Origin: Liopterus haemorrhoidalis
Taxonomy: Eukaryota > Arthropoda > Insecta > Coleoptera > Dytiscidae
Direction of reading: 5' to 3'
Length of the DNA stretch: 64,000 nt
Assembly: GCA_963971575.1 (NCBI GenBank)
Contig: OZ020611.1
Span: 206,564,743-206,628,742 of the forward strand
Shown here: piece by piece, positions 57,149-64,000 of the stretch
Position numbering within the stretch: the first letter of the stretch is position 1
Layout of the letters: every line of letters begins with the position of its first letter
Position numbers and translations under genes: made by a program
The notes under the pieces: generated by a model
The model's database searches: none
Told to the model about the DNA's origin: nothing
Seen by the model: the letters and a program-made list of their open reading frames with translations, nothing else

Positions 57149-57943
57149 AAAAATTGATGTGAAGTGTGAATTTTCACACATTTCAGGGTTTTGCAGGTAT
57201 GTAGTAAGTGAATGATGATTATTTGGGATGCGAAAACACATTTTGTATTAAAATTTTAATTCGAACGCCTAATACCATTATTTAGTTTTCTAAATATGTG
57301 CAGTATTTTTTTTATGTAGCAAGGTTCATTAAGAATTTTAAAAATTGTGCCTATGGCTTCCATTGGTTGTTATAAGTTCCGCCCCTCTGATTTCGTGTAC
57401 ATTTAAACAGAATAAAATTATAATTTAAACAATTTCCACTGGTTATTAAATTTACTCTTTTAAAAATTAAATGCAACATTTGCCAAAATATAACTAGAAT
57501 TTAAAAAAAATAATTTAAACAATGTAAAAATTAAAAAAACAAACAAAAAATAATATTTTCTCTTCTCGCAGGGTTCGATCCCTTTCGCATCGAGGTTACT
57601 TGGGTGAAAAACCAGCGTCAAAAACCACTACACCCGCATACACGTTCCAGTGTAGCGTGTTACAAAACTACAACTTGTGTACATTATGAGCCAAAATAAC
57701 ACAAAAAATCTGTTTTTTTCCAAAAACATAATCTGATCAAAAATTCCTGTTGTACTATTCCGGGTCACACCAATGTACATTACTTAGAATTTTTTCAGAT
57801 TTTTAGTTTAAACCATCTGGGCTACAGGGTGTGGGACAAAAAAATTTTTACACAATTTTGGCAAAAATCGCTTCAAAATAATTTATTTTGCAAAAATAAA
57901 AATCCTACAATACCCTAAACATACCTACAAAACTCTAAAAAGA
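57149..57943 (-). mobile_element. Helentron-like family A, copy A5 (minus strand, internally deleted)
   Basis: The 3' edge (AAAAATTGATGTGAAGTGTG, hairpin, CAGGGTTTTGCAGGTATG) lies at the left. In order come the 'cattggttgt' CCAAT block, the 'cccctctga' GC-box block, a type 3 tRNA-like cassette (57565-57650), and body sequence to 'gcaaaaataaaaatc'. It then jumps to the 5' edge 'catacctacaaaactctaaa' at 57921-57941. The microsatellite has been lost. Only a few bases separate it from A6. Confidence 0.7.
57565..57650 (-). ncRNA. tRNA-like cassette, type 3, in copy A5
   Basis: Minus strand: GGGTGTAGTGGTTT (A box, 57635-57622), 'gctggtttttcaccc' (anticodon-arm-like, resembling tRNA-Glu with TTC) and GGGATCGAACCC (B box, 57582-57571). 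Essentially the same cassette as in A6, more diverged. Not a functional tRNA: arms do not all pair. Confidence 0.45.
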
Positions 57944-57947
57944 CCTT

Positions 57948-58612
57948 TTTTAAGGTTTTGTAGGTATGACCAAAAAACCCTTAATACCGTCATTTTATTA
58001 TATATATCAGATTATGTTTTTGGAAAAAAACGCATTTTTGTATTTTTTTGGCTAATAATGTATACAAGTTATAGCTTTGTAACACGCTACACTGGAAGGT
58101 GAATGCTGGTCTAGTGGTTATGACGCTGGCTTTTCACCCAACTAACTCAATCCGAAAGAGATCGAACCCTGCAAGAAGAGACAATATTACTTTTTGTTTT
58201 TTTTTTTTTTTTTTTTAATTTTTATATTGTTTAAATTATTTTTCCAAATTCTAGTCATATTTTGGCAAATGTTGCATTTAATTTTTAAAAGCGCAAATTT
58301 AATAACCAGTGGAAATTGTTTAAATTATAATTTAATTCTGTTTCAATGTACACGAAATCAGAGGGGCGGAGCTTACAACAACCAATAGCGCCTTATAGGC
58401 GCAATTTTTAAAATTCTTAAGTAACCTTGCTGTATAAAAAAACAAAATACTGCACATATTTAGAAACCTAAATAATAGTATTAGGCGTTCGAATTAAAAT
58501 TAACAAAAAAAAATATTTTAATATAAAATTTGTTTTGGCATCCCAAATAATCATCATTCACTTACTAAATACCTGCAAAACCCTGAAAATTCACACTTCA
58601 CAACAATTTTTT
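57948..58612 (+). mobile_element. Helentron-like family A, copy A6 (plus strand, internally deleted)
   Basis: AAGGTTTTGTAGGTATGACC at the 5' edge, then 'aaaaaacccttaataccgtc'. A deletion removes the microsatellite and most of the body ('attttattatatatatcaga' junction). The type 3 tRNA-like cassette (58098-58180), a 19-base T-run, GC-box/CCAAT/TATA-like block (58367-58440) and 3' edge remain. The 3' hairpin is half lost (CCTGAAAATTCACAC). Confidence 0.7.
58098..58217 (+). ncRNA. tRNA-like cassette, type 3, in copy A6
   Basis: A box TGGTCTAGTGGTTA (58107-58120), then 'gctggcttttcaccca', which resembles the anticodon arm of tRNA-Glu(TTC), then B box GATCGAACCC (58160-58169), followed by a long T-run (58199-58217) of the kind that ends Pol III transcripts. 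The A box is a perfect match to that of real tRNA-Glu genes. Confidence 0.5.
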
Positions 58613-59170
58613 CCTTTTTATGCTTAATATTTTGCTAAAAACTTAAATAAAACAAAAATTGTACTAGAATTTACTGTTTCTTTATTGTTTTAATATTTTT
58701 TATTATGTCACATGCAGTATCTGCCCACCCTTCATCTCTCTTTCTGCCTCTCTGCTCCCTGTGCTTCCCGACTTTTGTGCTGTAGATAGTGCCTGAGTAG
58801 AGAGCACCTAGGTGTTTTATTAGTTTGGTCATAAAAAATATGAAGTTTTGATATATAAGGCATATCTGAGGCATAAAAAGAAGCTGATTATTTGTTAGTG
58901 TAGATTCCAGAATACCTTACGTGATGAAAAATAACTAATATTAGATATGAAATAAGCATAGATTTACATACAACTCTAGTAAACAGAACAGAAGAAGAGT
59001 TCAAAAGAAACAAAATTGGGGGAGGTTGTTTTCAGGGACACAACCGTCAGGCTTTACGTGAATATGTCCGACTGGATCTCCTTCTGTACTGTACTGCGCT
59101 TCATTTCTTGCTTTATAGCGTCAGCTCTCATGCGATTTCTGTAGCCGCATCTTTCCGCATTAGTGTGTAG
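58613..59170. other. No gene recognised
   Basis: AT-rich, then a less AT-rich patch at 59010-59160. No exon or repeat ends assigned. Confidence 0.4.
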
Positions 59171-60190
59171 TAGGGTTGTAAATCGAAGGCAAAACATCGA
59201 TGTTGAACATCGATGTTAACATCGGCGCTGAAACATCGATGTTGAAAAAACATCGAAGGGATAACATCGATGTATCGGAAACATCGATGTTTTATTAAAT
59301 ATTAAAAAAAAAACTATTTTTTTATATTATATAGGTTTTATTTAATAATATAAAGATAAAATACGAAAAAAAGTAACATATAATACACAAAAAGCATTTA
59401 TTAAATTTTTAAATAGATTGTGTAACAGACACATTCAAATGTCCCGCCGCTGCTTATAACCGTTTGGAACAGCTTATATAAGCCGTTCTCTTTTGTAAGG
59501 ACAAACTAAATCTGGTTATTTTGGTGATTTTTATAGTGTATTACTGACTTTTATAAACTTGGTTATATTGTAAAAAGGGCTTTACAGTTTGTATTATATT
59601 TATAAAATATTTAAGATGTCACTATTCAAAATGAAATATGACAAACGATATTTTTTTAAATAACATTTAAATGACGGCACGTTGCCGTTCCGTCGGCGTT
59701 CTTACTGAAATACTGCCAATATATACTTTTTGGCGGCATTTTTAGCAAGTAACAATAGATTAATCCTATTAAATTTCACTTTATTTACCTCGTTCACTTA
59801 TACAAAAATGGCTCGACAACAAAACTCAAAGAGCAACAAGTGTTGGTTTCGTTCGTCGTTGTCATTATTTGCAAAAATTAGAACTTTTTCTTATTTTTTT
59901 CTTATTCTGCTAACTGCTAAGAAGAATAAGAACTAATACTATTAGTATTGTTATAATACAATAGATGGCGCTTATATTTTGTGCACTAATTTTAATAAAA
60001 ATAAAAATTTTAAGATTCCAGCGCCTCTAGCGGTAGTTTCTGAATTTCAAAGTTCAAAACATCGACATCGGTAGCAGACATCGATGTTTTATCGATACTA
60101 TCGCCACCTGAACATCGATGGTAAAAACATCGATGTTTTCAGGAGAGACATCGATGTTATCGATACATCGATGTTTTTTTCCCATCCCTA
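59171..60190. mobile_element. hAT element with ACATCGATGT arrays, perfect 8-bp target duplication
   Basis: GTGTGTAG at 59163-59170 and 60191-60198. The ends are TAGGGTTG and, inverted, TAGGGATG. The first and last ~120 bp are packed with the palindrome ACATCGATGT and variants (about seven on the left, nine on the right), giving foldback-like arms. The core of ~780 bp is AT-rich; a 68-codon frame at 59730-59936 is unrecognised. Confidence 0.85.
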
Positions 60191-60198
60191 GTGTGTAG

Positions 60199-60544
60199 CA
60201 CATTTTTAGATTGATCGATATCCGATCTATTTGATTGCATGTATTGCGACATTTTTCGAACAAATGCACTCATAACTATCACAATTCTGACCCGATTGAA
60301 CTGAAGTTATATCTTAAGATAATTATCGACGAAACGAACAATCCGCAAGCTATGGGCCTCCGAAGTTGACTGAGCGCGCCAATTCCAGCCGCTTTTGTGG
60401 AAGCGGAAGCATGCATCTCCTTCACATACATCTCCTTCCGCGGAGCGTGGAAAGAGATGGCGCGGTTAATGCGCCCCAAAGAAATCTTACATCTGTCCTT
60501 AATCTATTAACACCATTAAGGGTGCGCACAACCGTACAGTTTCC
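60199..60544. other. No gene recognised
   Basis: Less AT-rich than its surroundings between 60330 and 60480. Overlapping frames on both strands there have no recognisable domain. Confidence 0.4.
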
Positions 60545-61225
60545 TATACAAGACTAACAACCTGAAATAAAATTAGTAACAATCTATACATCAAAATTTT
60601 CAGCGAATTTTTATCTAGATAATAGGATATTTTTAATTGTCAAAAGAACTGTCATGTAATTGTAAATAAACAACTTGCGTTATAGACGCCATCTTGTAAA
60701 CCATTCGACGCATATTTGTGTACCATACGGCAAATTTTAGCTAAAGCTTCATTCTACAAATATGTTGATATTTTGTTCTATTGTGAAAATTAGTTAAAGT
60801 TATTGTACTTGGTAATCTACTTTTGCCACCACCTCGAATCTGCCGCGGTTCTCAATATAGGTGCGGCGGATAAAAATATTTCATTTTATGTAAAGAATAC
60901 TTGTACCAAGTGGTATTTCATTATCATCAAGTATAATATTTTTCGACGAAGGCTCTAAACTATAAACAATCATGTCGAAAAAAATGTTAACGTATTATTT
61001 GAACATTTCTACACAAAACTATATAAATATAAAAATTATTTGAAACCCTCAAATATATAAAATTACAGAACATTGTTGTGTAATATCTATTATTAAGTTA
61101 TTTAGCAATAACATTTTTACAATAATTTTTTCTACAATCAAAAATATCCTATTAGATAAAAATTCTGTGCAAAATTTGATGTATAGATTGTCACTAATTT
61201 TATTTCAGATTGTTAGTTTTGTATA
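60545..61225. mobile_element. Long-TIR element, 681 bp
   Basis: TATACAAGACTAACAACCTG at the left is mirrored by TATACAAAACTAACAATCTG read from 61225. Similarity continues for about 95 bp, through 'aaataaaattagt', 'caatctatacatcaaa' and 'aggatattttt'. TA at the borders suggests a mariner-type insertion. Non-coding. Confidence 0.8.
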
Positions 61226-62358
61226 ACTAACTAATAATCTCTGGGGGTTGTACGTAGCGTTAAGCGTTAAAGACTGACCTTTTTTCGTGACGGTCAAATT
61301 TTTGGACATGCAGTCTATACCTCAGACCGATTTTAAAGACATATTCAAACCGAAAAAATAAATGCAGGGCTGTGTAATTAAACTAAAATCTTGGATATGT
61401 TTTTAAAACAGGACTTAAAAACTGCCGGAAGTTGCAATAACAATAAGTATGCACCTTAAAATATTATGCATAACTATGATGCCTTACATAATATGTCATA
61501 TCATGACATAATAAACACTTGACAAGCCTGCGTATTATTACCGTAACAAATAGTTGTAATTGTCTTCTGACATCAGTATCTTCTATGCTACTCACACCTG
61601 TAATATATAGACAGGCTTTATTATTATGTCCCATAAATTACTAAAGAAATATTCGTTACGTTTATTATTCTTCTTTGGAAAATATAAACTTTATTTAAAT
61701 ACTTCATTGGATAAAAAGCAAATAGCAAATAAAATTGTCAAGCAAGGTCGATCCCTAGCACGTTACAATTTTTTAAACAATAATCAAGCGAATAGAATAT
61801 GTATTACTATTACTATTTCATTGAAATTTGAGCATATTAACACTCCTATTTAAGCAGTTAGCGTAAATTTTACGACACTGTATTCACTAACTTCACAACG
61901 ATTTTAATGATATTTTAATGTTATGCCGGTGAATGAGCTCTTGCCATTGAATAGTATAATTATATCTGCATACGTACGTCATTTACTTTTTAGAAAATTA
62001 TCGAGTAGCCTTGTTTCAATAATAACTACAGTTTTTATTTCAGTCAGCATTGTTTCATTATTCAATCATGACAACGGATATATTTTATGGTACAATAAAA
62101 ATAAATAATTAGTTATAAACAACAAAGAGTGTAAAAAGTGGATAATTAGCACTAATGAAGTTAGCGTTTTATTATATCTTCAAAAAGGCAAACGTCGGTT
62201 AGGTATTTTGTGTTATGTTCCGTATAAGTTGTGCTACGAAATGAATATAATACATAGGACTAATACATAACTAATTCTCTATAGTATTAAAAAAATGTGT
62301 TTTTACATTCGGTTTACTTAAAACAAAAGACGTGGCTAAAGAATTGCGAGACTTATAG
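61226..62358. other. No gene recognised
   Basis: AT-rich. Frames at 61626-61853 and 61923-62108 show no known domain. Confidence 0.4.
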
Positions 62359-62864
62359 TTGGTTTATATACGGAACAAGAATATGGAATGGGAAATAAGA
62401 ATAGTACACAAGAATAAAAAATATGAAACCGTTTACATCGGACATAACATTTCGTCACTGCGCCTGCGTACTTGCGTTGGCCTATGTTTAACGGTAGTCG
62501 CTTGACTGGTTGTTGTGTTTAATATAACCTTTAAAAAATTTCGTGTTCAGTAAAATGGATTCAGAAGATTTTGTAAATTTATTTGCATGTGTTTCACACA
62601 TTATATTGTTGTTTCCAACCTTCTGATCGCAGCTGGAAAACAGCTGTTGAACAAATTTTATTACGGCCGACATTTTGACCGTTGTACGCATGCTTCTCGT
62701 CTCTTATTCTTGAAATAGGAATAAAATGTTAAATGTTACCAACTATTCTTATGTTTAAGTTAAATTTCATTCCTACATAAACCGATATACGGCGCAGCCA
62801 TGTTTTAACATCTTGTGTACTATTCTTATTTCCTATTCCTTATTTTTGTTCCGTATATAAACCA
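62359..62864. mobile_element. Long-TIR MITE family D, copy D2
   Basis: Same ends and interior as D1 (55125). The flanks TTATAGT (left) and TTACAGT (right) differ at one base and may be a 7-bp target duplication if the element begins at TGGTTTATATAC. D1 shows no such match, so this is uncertain. Confidence 0.8.
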
Positions 62865-63059
62865 TTACAGTCCATTCACAAAGCCAGTGCAGGGCGACAA
62901 AACAATTTTGCGAAACTTTTATTGCACATGTTAACTTATCACTATGGCAACGGACGACTAAACTGGTTTCCTGGCCAACTTTGAACTCTGTCAGCATTGT
63001 ACAATTCAGTTTTTTAAAGAAGTCTCTTCAACGACAAATAAGTGAAGCAACAACCAACT

Positions 63060-64000
63060 TATTATAGTAATAATAATAATAATAATAATATCTTTATTAA
63101 ATAGCTTTGAGCCTAATATATACACATAGCTATACATTCAATATGACAAAGATTTTTTTTTTTTTAAATAATATTGACATACAAATAATATACAATGAAC
63201 AATAAAAAAGTATAAATATACTGTAACAATTAAATTACACTACAATTAAAAAAATAAATAAACTATAAATTTAAAATTAATAAAAAAAAAAAAAAAAACA
63301 TAATAAAGAATTGTGAAAAAATTATCTTTTGTAAAGGTTTAATAATTTGACTTTGAATTGTTGCAAATTTGAACATTCCTTTACATCATCAGGCAATGTA
63401 TTATATTTATTAAAGCCTTTTTGAAAAATAAAATTAGTATTACACTTCTTTTTAGTGACTTGTGCCCTTAAGTGGTTACAAGAACGGGTATCATATAAAT
63501 GAATATTACAATTGTAAATTATAAATTTATCCAAGTATGTTGGAAGTAAACCATTAATTAATTTATACAAAAATATCATGGAACAAAATTCAACTCGTTC
63601 ATCAACAGACAGCCAGGAGAGTATGTCCAAAAGTATTTCTTTAGACGTTAATTTCGGTAACTTAAGTATAATCTTCATACCACGGTTCTGTAACTTCTGC
63701 AGGTGATCGAGAGAACCTTTGTTCAAAGAATACAACAAGCTACTACAGTAATCAAAGTGCGGCTGTACAAGTGTTTTATAAAGGTTTATAAGAGTCCATG
63801 TAGATACTTTATTAGAAAATCTTTTTAGTAAATATAATTTTTTGGAAATCTGTTTTCTCGTATATTCAAAATGTATATCCATTTTTAAATGACAATCTAT
63901 CATAAATCCTAAATATTTAAATTTCGTTACAATTTCAAGTTGCTGTTCATTAATAGAAATATTTAATGCATCGACATTAATTTTAGCGTATTTATGTTTA
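63060..64000 (-). mobile_element. LINE with (TAA)n tail, continues past the right edge
   Basis: The coding part (63322 to 64000, minus) is followed by 3' UTR rich in A and T and by a (taa)n run at 63065-63090. Same general layout as the LINE at 51488, but protein and UTR differ, so it is a separate family. Confidence 0.85.
63322..64000 (-). CDS. LINE polyprotein, C-terminal part (partial at the right edge)
   Basis: Uninterrupted from the window edge to the stop at 63322, about 225 codons. Reads IVTKFKYLGFMIDCHLKMDI, then KLYLLKRFSNKVSTWTLINL, YKTLVQPHFDYCSSLLYSLN, LDHLQKLQNRGMKIILKLPK and LDILSWLSVDERVEFCSMIF, ending NTLPDDVKECSNLQQFKVKL. 'tKFKYLGf.id..l' is the block just after the YADD motif, and 'LYktlv.PhfdYcs..' is the typical thumb-side region of jockey/CR1-like LINEs. 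The catalytic reverse transcriptase core should lie beyond 64 kb. No lesion is visible here, so the insertion may be young or intact. Confidence 0.85.
   Translation of the reverse strand, partial: KHKYAKINVDALNISINEQQLEIVTKFKYLGFMIDCHLKMDIHFEYTRKQISKKLYLLKRFSNKVSTWTLINLYKTLVQPHFDYCSSLLYSLNKGSLDHLQKLQNRGMKIILKLPKLTSKEILLDILSWLSVDERVEFCSMIFLYKLINGLLPTYLDKFIIYNCNIHLYDTRSCNHLRAQVTKKKCNTNFIFQKGFNKYNTLPDDVKECSNLQQFKVKLLNLYKR

Noticed and set aside
58098..58180. A genuine tRNA-Glu gene
   Set aside because: A and B boxes and a TTTTCACC loop are present, but acceptor and T arms do not pair properly and the sequence is embedded in a repeat copy.

Overview
The window looks like AT-rich nuclear DNA of an insect, possibly a beetle (order is a guess). 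The support is a spliced secernin gene with GT-AG introns, non-LTR retrotransposons of insect type, mariner, hAT, piggyBac-like and PIF/Harbinger-like remnants, and hundreds of bases at a time with no long open frame. There is no bacterial-style operon, rRNA, CRISPR array or convincing functional tRNA gene.

Genes. Only two host loci are supported. The first is the 5' half of a secernin gene on the minus strand (coding exons between 1478 and 2908, 5' UTR exon from 3103; the rest lies left of the window). The second is a single short plus-strand first exon (4049-4096) encoding a mitochondrial-presequence-like peptide that may start a citrate synthase gene. The two are arranged head to head about 0.9 kb apart. 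Nothing I can read as a further host exon follows, so 4.1-64 kb is either a very long intron or intergenic DNA. At 56570-57135 there is a decayed copy of a multicopy protein family that I recall from insect genomes.

Repeats, left to right. 0.5-1.4 kb: short MITEs and a LINE tail. 5.8-9.1 kb: a TTAA-flanked piggyBac-type MITE, a tRNA-derived SINE, an old Helentron-like element, a small hAT MITE, and a 1.9-kb hAT carrying a transposase fragment and a nested second Helentron-like family. 9.4-16.6 kb: two near-identical 1.2-kb Helentron-like (HINE/DINE-1-like) elements, called family A here, plus older relatives. 16.8-25.7 kb: LINE fragments, MITEs, a third family A copy, an internally deleted DD34D mariner and a hAT MITE. 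26-33 kb: MITEs, a GC-rich CpG-dense repeat, a foldback element with tandem-repeat arms, and LINE and PIF/Harbinger fragments. 34-43 kb: nested piggyBac-type MITEs, hAT MITEs, the second family C copy, and a hAT with a 63-bp minisatellite. 46-48 kb: a hAT MITE and an almost intact DD41D mariner with perfect 30-bp ends and one frameshift. 50-54 kb: tandem HINE ends, a LINE with one in-frame stop, and a solo LTR. 55-64 kb: two copies of a long-TIR MITE, a head-to-head pair of family A elements, a hAT built of ACATCGATGT repeats, another long-TIR MITE, and a LINE running off the right edge.

Most notable signal. Family A elements share one frame: inverted sub-terminal repeats, a GTCT microsatellite and a 3' hairpin. 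At one fixed internal site they carry different tRNA-like cassettes (A box, B box, then a long T-run). Downstream follows a conserved GC-box / CCAAT / TATA-like block. This looks like a modular non-autonomous rolling-circle element with exchangeable Pol III-type modules; that reading is inference.
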